NCBI GenBank assembly: GCA_027186245.1
Contig: CP114493.1
Span: 2,983,501 to 3,047,500 of the forward strand
Length of the DNA: 64,000 nucleotides
Direction: 5' to 3'
From: Coriaria nepalensis
Lineage: Eukaryota > Streptophyta > Magnoliopsida > Cucurbitales > Coriariaceae
Made by a program: the position numbers and the translations under genes. How positions within the stretch are numbered: the first letter of the stretch is position 1; every line of letters begins with the position of its first letter. Shown in pieces: positions 22,525 to 34,551 of the stretch. Under the pieces are notes generated by a model. That model was not told where the DNA came from. It saw only the letters and a program-made list of their open reading frames with translations, and did not search any database.

Positions 22525-23663
22525 TTATGAATTACTCATAAAGTAACATATGGCGATGCTGTTAATTTCATTCCCTCTAAATTGAAGATTTCAAAGGGAG
22601 CAAGATAGGCAGCAAGCTTATCCACCCCAAAGAAAGAAATTGATCCTATAGCGCTAGCAACTCCTATTCTTTCTATTACACACTTTTTATGACTGACATC
22701 TATAGATACACCATTGCATTTGTTGATTTTGGTGAAATTATGATTTGTGGCATAGACGGCTTAGACACATGAGTGAGAATGGAATGAAAGTACTTCAGCC
22801 CAAGGGAAAGCTACCGAAACTAAAAAATAGGTTAATTTGATCTATATGAAAGTTGTGTTCACGGGGAAGTAGAAACAGGCGAGTTTCTTGAAAGGAGGAA
22901 TGAATGAAGAAAGAGAAGCTAGAGCTTATCCATTTCGACATATGATGTCTTTCTCTATTTACATCTCACTGAGGCTCCCACTATTTCGTTACTTTGATGA
23001 TTCAAGCAAGACTGTATGAGTTTATTTTTTGAAAAATAAATCTCATGTGTATGCCATGATTAAAAAAACTCAAAGGATATGGTGGAAAATGAGACGGGCT
23101 TGAAATTCAAATGCTTAAGATCTGATAATGCAGGTGAGCACACCAATAGTAGGTGTAAAGAGTATTATGTAATGAATGGTATAAGGATGGAGAGGATTAT
23201 ACCTAGTACACTATAATAAAATGGCATGCCTGAGCTCAGGACACTGAACGAGGTTTCTAGGAGTATAAGATTGCATGTGAGGTTACCTAAAATGCGCTAA
23301 TGTTTTTGGACGTGTTTCATATATTCACAGTAATTTTCCTTTTAGAACCAATCTTGATCCGAAATATAGTATTATTTTATTGAATACAGTGATGTTGAGT
23401 TTGGTTAGCGGTTCTAGGCTAATCAAAATAGAAAAATAATAAGAAGTAGGAATGTCATCTTTTATTAACAGGTGATGTATACGGATAGACTAAGTGTGGA
23501 AAATGAAGCTATGGGTTCTCAAGAAAAGGTGTCAAAACTTGTCAAATTAGACTTCTCAATGAATGATATACAACCTGATACTAGAGAAGATCAAGAAAAC
23601 ATTCCCCAACATGAAGAGCCTCAAGCTTCAAAGCCCTTGATAATTTTTTTATTTTTGATGTGA
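22525..23663 (+). pseudogene. Ty1/copia element 2: pre-integrase and integrase
   Basis: Pre-integrase near 22730 reads IMICGIDGLDT, then VRMEXKVLQPKGKLPKLKN, a decayed WHRRLGHMSE-type block. Integrase follows: EKLELIHFDI (22910), MVENETGLKFKCLRSDNAGE (23080, containing the central Asp) and YYVMNGIRMERIIPSTL. After that come TLNEVSRSIRLHVRLPKM (23240) and IRSRNVIFY (23440). The integrase-RT linker is an open 63-codon frame, 23472-23663 (YTDRLSVENEAMGSQEKVSK). RT and RNase H are missing, replaced by the hAT-like sequence. Multiple stops are present. Confidence 0.85.
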
Positions 23664-23699
23664 TTATATTGAAAACCCAAATTTATACGGTCCCAAATT

Positions 23700-24345
23700 T
23701 ATATGAGCATGTACGACATGACACGACAAAAATATGAGCACGGCATGAGTTAGTTATGCCGTGCCGTACCCAACTATGAGGGCACATGGTCTGGCACGGC
23801 ACGATACGGATTTCCTGTATCGACTTAGAAATCTTAGGATTTTTTTATCCGGAAATCATTTTGTATGTTAAAAACTTTTCGATTAATGCAAAATCTTATT
23901 TGGTCATATAATATTTATTAAAGTATTTATAATTTTAATTATTGATAATATTAATTTCTAATTTACTAAATAATAACTATTATAAACGATTAATAATATG
24001 TAAAATATATATCACATTATTAGTATTTTCTTAATCACTTTAAGACTATTCTTTTATTTAAAATTAATTTTTTTTAAAACCAAGTCTTCGAGCTCACGGA
24101 TCAAAACAAGTCCATATGCCAAAGCAGGTACATGGGCTGAAACGGGCCCATAGGCCGGTACGATCACACGAGTCGACACGGCACATTTATATCCCATTAT
24201 TGTGTTCATATCGTGTCGTGTTCTTATTTTTAGGCACTAACACAAAGACGGTATGAGTCAATCTGTACCGAACACAATACAACATAATCCGTACTGTGCT
24301 GAAGCCATGACCGCGGCCCATTTTTCCACATCTAGTCTGTAATAT
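23700..24345. mobile_element. hAT-like non-autonomous element (CACGACACG/GGCACGG-rich)
   Basis: The left part carries ACGACATGACACGACAAAAA and GCCGTGCCGTACCCAAC, GGCACGGCACGATACGG. The right part carries the complementary theme (GTGTTCATATCGTGTCGTGT) and ends CGCGGCCCATTTTTCCACAT, CTAG. Sequence of this kind is typical of non-autonomous hAT elements of plants. Exact terminal inverted repeats and an 8-bp duplication could not be fixed by eye. Confidence 0.45.
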
Positions 24346-25492
24346 TAGTTGATGTATCAAACAAATGCTATATTAGTCTACGCCGGAAAAAGAGATTAAA
24401 GATTTTAATAAATATAGACTAAAAAATTTTCTTAACACTACGTAAAGACGAATGTATGAAGGTCCACGTGGACTACAAGTATATCAACCTAGCTTACTTT
24501 AACATTATATTCGGAAAAACATTTAAAAATTAAGTTTAGAACAATACTATATGATCAAATTTTGGGTCCCCAACACACCTCGGAAAGATGATTGGAAAGG
24601 ACATTGTCGTGTGCAGCAGCATGTGTTTAAGAATCTCACTCCCATCACGCATCCATTGCTTTGGGAATTAAATAATTAAGTAGTGCCAACTAATTAACTT
24701 ATGCAACCTTGCTTTACCACTTTTGATCATTCCTCATTTTGACATCATGTCCGTAAAATGCATTTAGACAATTTCGTTTTCGCTTTCTCTCTATCTTCCT
24801 TGATCTCTTTCTTTTACGACTTTGATCTCCTTCAATTTATCATTCATGACTCACTCAATAGGGCAGTCTTCTTGTATAACACCTAAGATATACTATGAAT
24901 AAGTCATTTATTTTTTAACATATTTTTCAAATCAACTAATTTGGTTGATTCAATTATTCAAAACAATTATCAATTTCTGACTTCTTACAATAACAAAATA
25001 CAATTATGACACTAGTTAGACTTTGGTAAGAAAAAATTAATTGTATGTATCAAATTTATAGAAGTAGGAGAGAAAATTGATATACAAGCTAAACGATATA
25101 TATATGATGTGAAAATTTAGGGAAAACAATTATATGAAAATGAACTAAAAACCCCAAACTAACACTTTATATACAACAATAATAGATATTAATGTACACC
25201 CAACATATGCTATATTATTAATCATAAAACATATTCTATGATACAATAAAAACTGAAATTGTATATAGAAGGGACAAATATATGAAATTATTTGGTTAAA
25301 TTATTTTTTGGTCCCTATACTTATGCCATTTTTCTATTTTCTTTCTTTTCCTTTCGTTTAATTCAATTAGGTTCCTTAACATTTTTTTTCTATTTTAATT
25401 TTTTAGGTAGAAAAATTTTTAGAAAAAGCATAAAAATATTCTAAAAACCTCCCCTTGTCTCTAATTTCTATCCCTTCTCTTAACTTTTACTT
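24346..25492. other. AT-rich intergenic, no recognised gene
   Basis: Nothing coding is seen. The stretch TTTTTTGGTCCCTATACTTA near 25308 is a motif often met in plant repeats but assigns nothing. Confidence 0.4.
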
Positions 25493-26946
25493 TTGTCATT
25501 TTCACCGTCATCGTCACCGCCATCCGACCTCCTATGCTATCCGACACTCCAACTTTGTTGTCCACCCCACCCAATCTTTATCGTTGTCATCACCTCACCT
25601 TTGGTAATGTTGCTACCACCTATCCGTCCTCCTTCATTGTTTTCAACCCACTTCCGTAGTTACCGTCACCACCTCCCCACCTTTGCCATCACCATCGTTA
25701 CTCCACATCCGTCATTGCCGCCGCCATTACTCCACCTGCCTATTATCTTCATCTTCGAACCGCCTTGTTCACCAAGATTTCTTCATCTTCTTCCATATTT
25801 GGTTCTAAAAGGTTCATTTGCAATCGGCGTTTGTCAATGCTAGTCTTCACCATCGTTCTCTACAAGTCTCTCTTCGTCTTAATCTTTGTTTGCAAGGTAC
25901 ATTGACGGACGCTTTCTATGTCTCTCTCCTTCTCTCTATGTTGACAATGATGTTCAAAATTCATGCTTATACAATTTCCAAATTAGGAATTTGGAAAGGG
26001 TATTTATGATTTCGGACACAAACGCAATCTATATCTACTTGACTTCATTGCATCTTCTTAAATTATGTCACACATGTATATCTGTTTTAGTAGCACAAAT
26101 TCTGTCACGGATTGGGATTGGTTTATTCAACTATTTTTCTTCAACTATTTATTGCATTTCATAAATAAGAAGATCTTCATGCCTGATGTGTCGTGTTAGT
26201 TTCCTTCGGCGATGACATGTTAACATGCCATGTTAATTTCCTTCAATTATCATACGTTTTATTAGGGTTTTATACTTTTGTTGGTTTACATATATGATCA
26301 TGTTAAGCTGCCATTTCAGTCTCGGTCTTGATTACGTACACATTGATTTGTTGTTTATGTGCTTCTATTTTGATACTGAATGTTGCACTGCTTTTTGCTT
26401 TTATTTTCGTACTTTGGTTTTGCTTTGTTTTCCAGCTAGTGTCTACTTTTTATAGTGGATGTTGGCACTGTCCAATTTTACTTATTTTTACTATTAATTT
26501 TGCAACTATAGTTTATTCCCCATTCAATCGATTTCTTGATCGGTGAACCCTTTGTTCTGTTGTATTTTATTTATGTGGTTTTACAATGTTAACAGTAAAA
26601 TTTCCGTTGTTAACAGTTCTTACAATGTTATTAGTTTTTGGAGTACTGATATAGATGCGATTAAGTCGAGGTCTAGTTTTGTGACCCCTTTATCCAATGT
26701 TTCAACTCTTTGTGGTTGGATTGTTTATGTGGTTATGCTTTCTTTAATATATAGACATTGATTTTTGTGTATGTCCTTGTATTTTAATTTCTGAATGTTC
26801 ATATTGTTTTCTTGTTTTATTTACGTGGTTGTGTGTAGATTAATTTTGAAAGTTTGAAACTATTGTCTAGCATTGTTTGGAGTCTATTTTCCAATGTTAA
26901 CAGTTTTTACTCATATGTGTTGTTTAGTTAAAATTTATGGTTGCAG
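25493..26946 (+). other. Leader and intron-like region before a transposon-protein ORF
   Basis: A pyrimidine-rich tract with C/T-rich codons (25493-25843) is followed by about 0.7-1 kb of T-rich sequence ending TTATGGTTGCAG (26935-26946). That looks like a plant intron with its acceptor directly before the ORF at 26947. A donor site was not determined. Confidence 0.35.
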
Positions 26947-27013
26947 GAGTTCATTACAAACATTTCAGCTATGGTTAGGATAAAATTTATGGTTGCAGGA
27001 GTTCATTACAAAC
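26929..27013 (+). repeat. 33-bp direct repeat duplicating a splice-acceptor-like site
   Basis: 26929-26961 is identical to 26981-27013 (period 52 bp). Each contains TTTATGGTTGCAGGAGTTCA, so the putative AG acceptor is present twice. Confidence 0.9.
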
Positions 27014-28262
27014 GGTGCGTTAGACCAGAGCTCTGGCCACGGGTTGCTGAGGACGACAGTACTACTACCAACGAAGATGCGAATGACGTAAACGGCGAAG
27101 AGACACCTCATGAGGAAAGTGGTGAAGCTGAACAACATGATTGTATTAATAGGGACACCAATACAGGGGATGACTATACGTAGTTTGATCAATGGTTATT
27201 TAGGTCAAGTGACACGTTCAAGAAGTTTTTTGAGCACGTTGCTACTTGCCCAGTGTTGAACGGGAAGACGATTGACTTCAATTTTTTTGAGAGGGAGTAC
27301 CTCGACATTCAGTCGTTTGTTGATGATAAGAGTTGGGCCTGGACTTTTGAACTGAAATGTAAAGTATATATAGACCTGGTTAGATACTTCTACTCCAATT
27401 TCACTGTAGGGAGAGAGGAGAAAGAGGGGATTTTGACCTCATACATGAATGGGGTCAAAATTTGGGTTTCTGAGGTACAATTAGGTAACATATGGTACGT
27501 TCAAAGTGATGGTGGCAACAAATATGATAGATATGTGAAGAAAGATATGTTATGGGACATATTTAGAAATGTGAAGGTGGAGGATTCGAGAGCACCAAAC
27601 GGTTCACTTCCTATTGCAACGAGTTTGAAGCACTACATGGTTGCAAACATATTTTCTACTCCGTCCGACATCTCCCTACGCTTTTTTCGGACGACACGAA
27701 GCTGTTGTGGCATGATCTCACGGACAAAGACATGCCATTCCCTCAGTTTATGATGCGGCACATAGAAAAAGTGTCAAAGCGAGGAACGAGAAGGACAAGC
27801 GAATTGGGAAAAGGAAGTGGTCCTCTGCCATATGGAATCTCTTGACGATCATCTTCACTAACTTTGACGTGTTGCTACATTAAGAGTTATACGTGGAGAT
27901 GATCCATTTCGATTGCATTGACATGGGGTTATAAAAGCTGATGGGGTACGAGAGGACGAAATGTGGTTTGATCCATAAAACAAAGGCAACACGGGCAGCA
28001 GACGATATAGGGACAAGTAAAAATCCTCTCATCCGAAAAGTCCAACAAGAAATGAATAAGTTAGCCGACAGATAAGAGAGATTGAGTGACGAGTTTGAGG
28101 AGCTGCAAACTGGGTTTGAACTGATGTGGTCTGTGATTACAATGGTCGTGGAGTATTTGACAAGTGTCGTTGAAACTCTGAGATACGGCCAGGCTCGTCC
28201 TTAGCCAACTGTTAGGGACAACCCATCGGTTCGTCGCGGCAGGTGCAAGAGATGGCATCATT
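26947..28262 (+). pseudogene. Plant transposon-protein (PF20167-like) ORF remnant
   Basis: Open pieces are 26941-27183 (acidic, EDDSTTTNEDANDVNGEETP) and 27253-27753. The second reads KTIDFNFFEREYLDI, KVYIDLVRYFYSNF and SYMNGVKIWVSEVQLGNIW. This pattern, a globular block with Y-x-x-L-V-R-x-F-Y followed by a G-V-x-I/W segment, is what I know as the 'putative plant transposon protein' domain. Past 27753 the frame is broken (LFDDTKLLWHDLTDKDMPFP continues in another frame), then a basic, coiled-coil-like tail runs to the stop near 28262. The function of this family is unknown; it travels with retroelements. This copy is not intact. Confidence 0.6.
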
Positions 28263-28459
28263 AGGTATTGGTTTTCACTTTCATTCCGTACTTAATTTTG
28301 TTTGCCCGTACCAATTAAATTAGATATTACGTTATAAAAGTGGATCCTTAAATAATGACTTATTTTTATATGACTGTAAGGAATATTTTATTATGACTTA
28401 ATTTTAAAATACGAAAATGATAGATTTTATTATGATTATTTATAACTTTCATGTATAAC
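28263..28459. other. Short AT-rich spacer
   Basis: No feature is seen between the transposon-protein remnant and the LTR fragment that follows. Confidence 0.4.
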
Positions 28460-29110
28460 ATTTTATACTCAATGGTTCTTGGCTAGGGTCTACTAGAACG
28501 ATATCAAAACATAAAATCCAATATATAACCATGGTGATCCAAGTATAAGGATTACATGTAATATACTTACTAGATAATTCTTATTAATATTTAGTATTAC
28601 CACAATCGAGAGCTATCTAAGTATTATGTTAAGTGAACTCAGTCTTCACTAAGTATTCCCATAATTATCTTAATGTTCTACTAATATCAATAACCATAAA
28701 AACAATAATCTAAAGCACTTTAAATAAGGAATTATGTGATTTTCCATCATGATCATCAATATTTATTCTTATGATCCTATGCCAATCATATTGGGCTGTT
28801 CCTTATCTATATGAGAAGCTCTATGAGCCTAGTTTACATATATTATTTTTTTTACAATTGTATCATGAATGGAGCATTCGAAAAATTTAGCCACACCATC
28901 CTAACTCGAATTTGTGCAATATCCAATTCAGCATCAACCTATATGTAAGAGTTTAATTTTAACTATTAAGAGAATGTACCTTGCAATTTGATCTTAATCT
29001 CTAGGAATTTCGTTCTCCTTGATCAAGAATTTTAGATTGGTTAGAGTAAAATAAAGCGGAAAGGTATGAGTGGGGAGTTTATGGGAAAAATGATAGTAGG
29101 TGGTAAAAGA
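28460..29110 (-). mobile_element. Copia-family LTR fragment, minus orientation
   Basis: This aligns with the minus-strand LTRs at 33960-34300, 36235-36560 and 55660-55990. Shared blocks are CTAGGGTCTACTAGAACGAT, ACTAGATAATTCTT, CACTAAGTATTCCCATAATT and CATGATCATCAATATTTA. Only the 5' part of the LTR is recognisable. Confidence 0.65.
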
Positions 29111-29219
29111 GGTGTTACATTAAATGTCACTGTTTTGTTAAGCATGTTCCCATGCTAAATTTACATGTGACAACCCCATGTATTTAATTGTCATCCATCA
29201 TTTGCTGCTAGGTGTTTCC

Positions 29220-29515
29220 TTATTATTATTATGTTATTATTCTTCATAATTTTTCACGATTCTTCATCTTTCCTAATCCTTCTTGATATTTGTTGATTTT
29301 TCCTGTATCATCCTTGATCTTTCTTCATTTTTCTTTTATCCTTCTTGATCGTTCTTCATCTTTCCTTTATTATTCTCTATTCTTCTTCATCTTTCATTAT
29401 CCATTTTATCTTCCCTCATCATTCTTCATCATTCTTTCTTTACTCCATTATTTTTAATCATTCTTCATCAATTTTTGTCTTTCTTGATCTTTTTTAATAT
29501 TTCTTTATCTTTCCC
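29220..29515 (+). repeat. Degenerate pyrimidine-rich satellite (TTCTTCATCTTTC-like)
   Basis: About 300 bp of imperfect repeats of a 12-14-base theme (TTCTTCATCTTTC, TCTTGATCTTTC, CATTATTC variants). No fixed period is kept. Confidence 0.7.
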
Positions 29516-29899
29516 ACTCGGCTATAATTGATTAAAAATCAATCTTAATCGATATGAGTCTTTCAACCCTGATTATTTGGTTATGCCTTTTATGTTAACT
29601 TGTTATCTAGCATTTCGGGAGCATAATTATCTAAAGATCGTGTCATACTCTTAGATGACAGAACTTACATAATTAAAATTTGTTCCTCATTAATAGGATA
29701 TAATTTATTCAATATAGGTTTAGCATAGTTAAAATTTTAGGGGGCCTACAAGGATTCTAGCGTAGTTAAAATTTTGGGGGCCTACAAGGATTCTAGCATA
29801 GTTAAAATTGTAGGGATCCTACGAGGATTCTATCTAACTGTAATTAGATTTGTCTAGTTGTAGACAACTATTTAAACTAAAATATTAAGAAAATTGTCG
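29516..29899 (+). repeat. Spacer with a 37-bp tandem array, three copies (29723-29832)
   Basis: Units start at 29723, 29760 and 29796 (37, 36 and 37 bp). Each runs from GC(A/G)TAGTTAAAATT to AAGGATTCTA or GAGGATTCTA. The rest shows nothing recognisable. Confidence 0.9.
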
Positions 29900-31351
29900 C
29901 ACGATTAATTAACTTAAACTTCCGAATAGACTTTTAACAAAATATCAAAACTATTTGAAAGATGAGAAGTGATCATCGTTCATACAAACTTAACTACTAA
30001 CAAACGTACATTAACGGTTACTCCATCTTTTCAATATCTCAATTTCATTAAAAGTATGATTTAACTGCTAAATCCTAATAATCACATTGATAAGTGTTTG
30101 ATTCTATCTTGACTTTTTATTAGTTTATCTTATATATGAAAATTTAAACAATTTAACTTTCATATATTATATAATTTTTCCTTTTGATGCATAATAATAT
30201 AATATTTTTGTAAATCTAAACAAGTTTAGAATCTTGATTATCTAATCTACTTATATTTAATTTTTATTATTGAAAACACAACGAAGAATTAAAATATTTT
30301 CCTAAACTCTTTAAAGGAAGTTCTCAAATTATTAACTTTCCAAATTTGCATTGTTTTCTAGTTTTGAAAGTTTCCTAGAAAAGAAGGGTGTTATTTTTTG
30401 AAATTTTTTCAATTTAAAATTCTTTCTAAAATAGGAAGTTTACCAAACAAGAAAGATTTTTCTAATTTGAAACTATTTTCAATTTTGATTAATTATCTCA
30501 ATAAAATTTTCTAATTTGAAACTTTTTCATAATTAGAATAAAAATCTTTTTTTTTTGGAAATGTTTGAAAAATTAGATAGCTAAAGTTTCCCAACCGAAA
30601 TGAATTTCTTTACTTAATGTGATAATAGAATTTTCATATAAACAAGTTTACATGGGTAAATCCTATTAGTCACATTAAATCTTACAAAAAACAATTTCAG
30701 CGGAAACATTTTATCACATTTGAAATGATTAGAAAAATTTCATATGAATTTTAAAAATCATTAAAATTTACTATAAATAATTTAAGATAATTAATTAATT
30801 CTATTAGAAATGATTTCATATTTTAATATGGTAATAAAGTTTCATACAAATAGTTTATAGTATTTACATTACTTACCACAATACAACTTCCCAAATAAAA
30901 ATATTTTCATAATCAAAATCAAATTTTAATTATTGAATTAAAAATATATACTTTATTCAGTTCAAAAATTCTATTGCCCTAGCTGATCTAGGGTTACACC
31001 ATCATACTGTTTATGCCACATTAAATCTTACAAAAAACAATTTCTGTTAGTGAAAACATTTTACCATATTTGAAATGATTATAAAATTTTCATATAAATA
31101 ATTTATATGAATTTTAAAAATCATCAAAATTTACCATAAATAATTTGATATTTTAATATGATAATAAAGTTTCATACAAATAGTTTATAGTATTTGCATT
31201 ACTTACCACGGTACAACTTCCCAAAATAAAAATCTAATAAGTAATTTTCATAATCAAAATCAAAATTTAATTATTGAATTAAAAATATATACTTTATTCA
31301 ATTCAAAAATCCTACAGCCCTAGCCGATTTATGGTTACACTATGGTATTGT
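29900..31351 (-). mobile_element. Leader-type internal region of a minus-strand copia (copy D), with ~350-bp duplication
   Basis: 30660-31010 and 31017-31350 are copies of each other: both carry ACATTAAATCTTACAAAAAA, ATAGTTTATAGTATTT and a final CCCTAGC block. The region also aligns with 52600-53830, which lies in the same place relative to the LTR at 54226-56105. It is therefore the untranslated leader of this copia family. No gag is recognised next to it. Confidence 0.6.
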
Positions 31352-32006
31352 TGTTGGACTTTTTCCTTTGGCTAAAGTGAAATGGATTAAAGACCCAAAG
31401 CCCAAAAAATATTTAATAAATGCAATTAAATGCATCCCACATTGGAAAGAGAGAAATATTTTCAAGCATTTATAAGTAATTGCAAATACTAAATATTTGT
31501 AATAATAAATAAGTATTGGGGTTTGGCTGAGACTCGCACTCGCATGCGCGCGCGGGGCGTGGGCGTGAGGCGCTTATCAGCCGCCACGTGCGGTGGTTGA
31601 TCGACGACTTAAACGTTTGACAGTTAAAACGGTTAGTTACCGTTAGAGTTTGAATTTTGGGAATTCAAATATCTGACTGTTAATGCAGTTAAACTGTTTT
31701 AAACAAAGAAGTGTGACTGTTTGTGAAACAGTATACTGTTTCACGAACAGGTGCCAAAATTTGCCTATAAATAAGAGAAATCTGAAGAGAACTTGAACCA
31801 ATCTTCTTCTCAGTTTTCGTATTGTCAGAAACCGAATATATTTCATAACAAAATTTCACTGTTGCTTGTAATCTTTTGTAAAGGCTTGTCATATCCCGAA
31901 AACTATTTTCACAATAACCTAAAGCAATCTAGGAGGGTGAAAATATCATTTTTTGGAAAGCGTATCTGTTACGTGTTTCAAGTCTTGATCCCATTTAATT
32001 TCAACA
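31352..32006. mobile_element. Solo LTR (copia type) with intact 5-bp target-site duplication
   Basis: The 655-bp sequence begins TGTTGGACTTTTTCC and ends AATTTCAACA, so the termini TGTTG/CAACA are perfect inverted repeats. It is flanked by ATTGT at 31347-31351 and 32007-32011, an exact 5-bp target-site duplication. It splits the leader of copia copy D. Inside are a GC-rich stretch (31540-31600) with a palindromic CCGCCACGTGCGGTGG core at 31581-31596 and a TATA box (CCTATAAATAAG) near 31768. That fits an LTR promoter read on +. It is the youngest-looking insertion in the window. Confidence 0.92.
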
Positions 32007-32011
32007 ATTGT

Positions 32012-32497
32012 TTATGCCAGGTAGTGCCATTACCCGCCGGGGGGGGGGGGGGGGGGGCTTCTGCCACGTGTTATATCTACACTCGAGCAACAATAGTGGT
32101 GCGGCTTCTGCTTCCCGTCGCCTCAGCCTTGGTGCAGATCAGTAATCTGTTTGAGGGGTTTTCTATAAAGTTATTTCTTATCTATCTGTACTGAAAATTT
32201 TTGGGTTTTCTATGAAGTTATTTCTTATCTATCTGCATTGAAAATTTTACAACAATTCGACCATTGGAACTGCAGATAAATCAAAAACTATTTGGTTGTG
32301 CAGTGAGTCCAACTCACTGTAAACCACAATCCTTCATCGATCTAATAGGGCAAATGATTTCAGATTTCTATCACTTGGTTTCTAAGCACATGAAACATTA
32401 GAAAACAATGAAGATCATCAAAGAAAAAAACCTGTCAAACAACAAATTAAAATAATTAATTTTTTATACTTGTATGACCTAAGTTTTGATATCATTT
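32012..32497 (-). mobile_element. Copia copy D leader remainder, G-tract and primer-binding site
   Basis: This aligns with 53830-54225. A G19 homopolymer is at 32039-32057. TTGGGTTTTCTA / TTTCTTATCTATCTG is duplicated at 32158-32245. On minus, TGATATCAAAACTT (32494-32481) matches the plant copia primer-binding consensus TGGTATCAGAGC (initiator tRNA-Met) with several changes, directly inside the LTR end. Confidence 0.6.
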
Positions 32498-34551
32498 TTA
32501 GTCTATAAGTTTTTCATTAGTAAAAGATATAACTAAAACCATTTCACCAATCCAATATAAATCATGGATTAAACATATAGATTACACCAAGATCAATCAT
32601 ACAAATATACATTAAACATATTTATTTAATGGAAATCATAGAAAATACAAGGACTCAAAATTAAAGTCTAAAAAAACTTACCAATCTTAATACAGAAAAG
32701 AGTAATTACAGGACAAACAAACCTTCTTCAAGAAGCCTAAATTTCATGAGGAAGATAAAGTGCCCATATGTTCATTCTTTAATTGCAATCCACATGGTTC
32801 ATTTTGCTTGGTTTAATTTTTACTATAAGATCCTCTCATTAATCAAAAAGCGAGGCAAAAAGAATGGAGAAAGACTTTATTTTCTCTCTAATTGATTTAG
32901 CCTTTGTCCAATTTGACTTATTGTGCTTTTTGGCCAGCACTAATGGAAAGCTTATGTAGTGCTCTTTAGTTTTTAGGTTACCATAACATTAACTTACAAT
33001 TTTGACCTAGTCAATTATTGACTTAGTCAAAAGTTCCCTTAATTAATTAAGTAAACATATTTGATCATTAGCCTATACCTATCACCGGCCACATAGTGGG
33101 TTTGTGACCCAAAATATTTAATCAATACTTTTATTAATTTATCCAATTAAATCCAATTAAGAAATTAACTCATTATCCCTTTTATATAATTGCTAATTAC
33201 GGACCTTCGGAACTCTTTCATATTTAAACAAATAGGCCTGATGTAAGATAATTAATATATAATTAAATCATTATTATCTAAGTTGTGCTAGAAATTCACA
33301 AGACATTAATTTAACAAATTAATAAATTACCCTTACGTCATTGTAGTCTAAGTATAAGCTAAATTACAGTTTTACCTTAAACCGAATTGGTTCGTTTTTC
33401 CTTCGCTTCGAGGAATTAAACTAAGTTACTAAGAACCTTATCGTATGTGACTTATTAGGTTCTTCATAAAACCAACATGATAGTTTCATATCACTATATA
33501 ATTTTATCTTATTCTAAACAAGATGGATTTAATTTAAAACAATATTTTAAATAAATTGGGTGACTTGATCATCTCATGACCAATTGACTTTTAACCTCCC
33601 AAGTCAAGTGCATCTCTTTACAAAGCGTCAAGACCTCCTCTGAGATGAGAATATTTGCTCTTTCATAAGAACCCTTTTGTGATTACAATATGTATAGTTT
33701 GATCCTTCGCATCTAGCCATATTCTCAATTCATCCTTGTGCGTGATTTAACTATTAAATTATAATAGATAACTCCTATGATTATATTATATCTTCATGCA
33801 CATCGATGATTGATTTATAGAAAACTATTTTCATACCATACAGATTTGCAAAAATTCATTTGTTCCCAAAAAAATATAATTCATAGGATTTTACTTCCGA
33901 ATACAGAAGCTATGGATTCAATTTTGATCAGTCATAGTCTTCATATGCAACATTCTACATCTAACAATACACCCTTTGTAATCGTTGACTAGGGTTAGGT
34001 AAGACGAAGTAAAAAATATAACATTGCAGATACGATACAATGACGACTCCAAATCTACATTAGCATATAGTATTCTTATCATTGAGAATTATCTTTCTAT
34101 TAAGTTCAGTGCACTCGGTTTCTACCAAGCACCTATATAATTATTTTTGTGTTCCACTAACATCAATGTTTATGAGAACAACCATCAAAAATATTTTTTG
34201 AAATGAAATATGTGATAGTCTATCAAGATTATCAATGTCCATCTTGATTATCCTTTAACTACAAATAATTTGTACCTTATGGTTTAGGCAACTTGCATCC
34301 CATCGACATGATCTCATCATGACCTCAAGCGCATAACTTATGATAAAAGACTTTTTCATAATATGTAATAAATAAATACATAATATTAATTCCAATATAA
34401 TTAATAAATATAAGAAATAAATCAATACCTTTACTATTATTGAATCATTGATAACAACCAATAATATTGTTAATTCAAAAATAAGATTGTATCACATAAG
34501 ATGCATACCCATCATTTCTCACTTGATTAACGTGACAGACATGCACTTTCA
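32498..34551 (-). mobile_element. Copia LTR, minus orientation (5' LTR of copy D)
   Basis: On minus this starts TGAAAGTGCATGTCTGTCA at 34551, matching the + copies' TGAAAG start, and runs about 2.05 kb to a primer-binding site. It carries the family blocks, such as TAGGGTTAGGTAAGACGA near 33991 and ACTAAGCA-like CTACCAAGCACC near 34120. ORFs in it are short and not coding. Confidence 0.75.

Noticed and set aside
25493..25843. 116-codon Pro/Ser-rich frame on +
   Set aside because: It comes from pyrimidine-rich sequence with no domain; more likely leader DNA of the following element.
29723..29832. 37-bp repeats as a CRISPR-like array
   Set aside because: Units abut without spacers, in a plant genome.
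31793..32194. 133-codon frame with a Gly run
   Set aside because: It crosses the solo-LTR boundary and the G19 tract, so it cannot be one gene.
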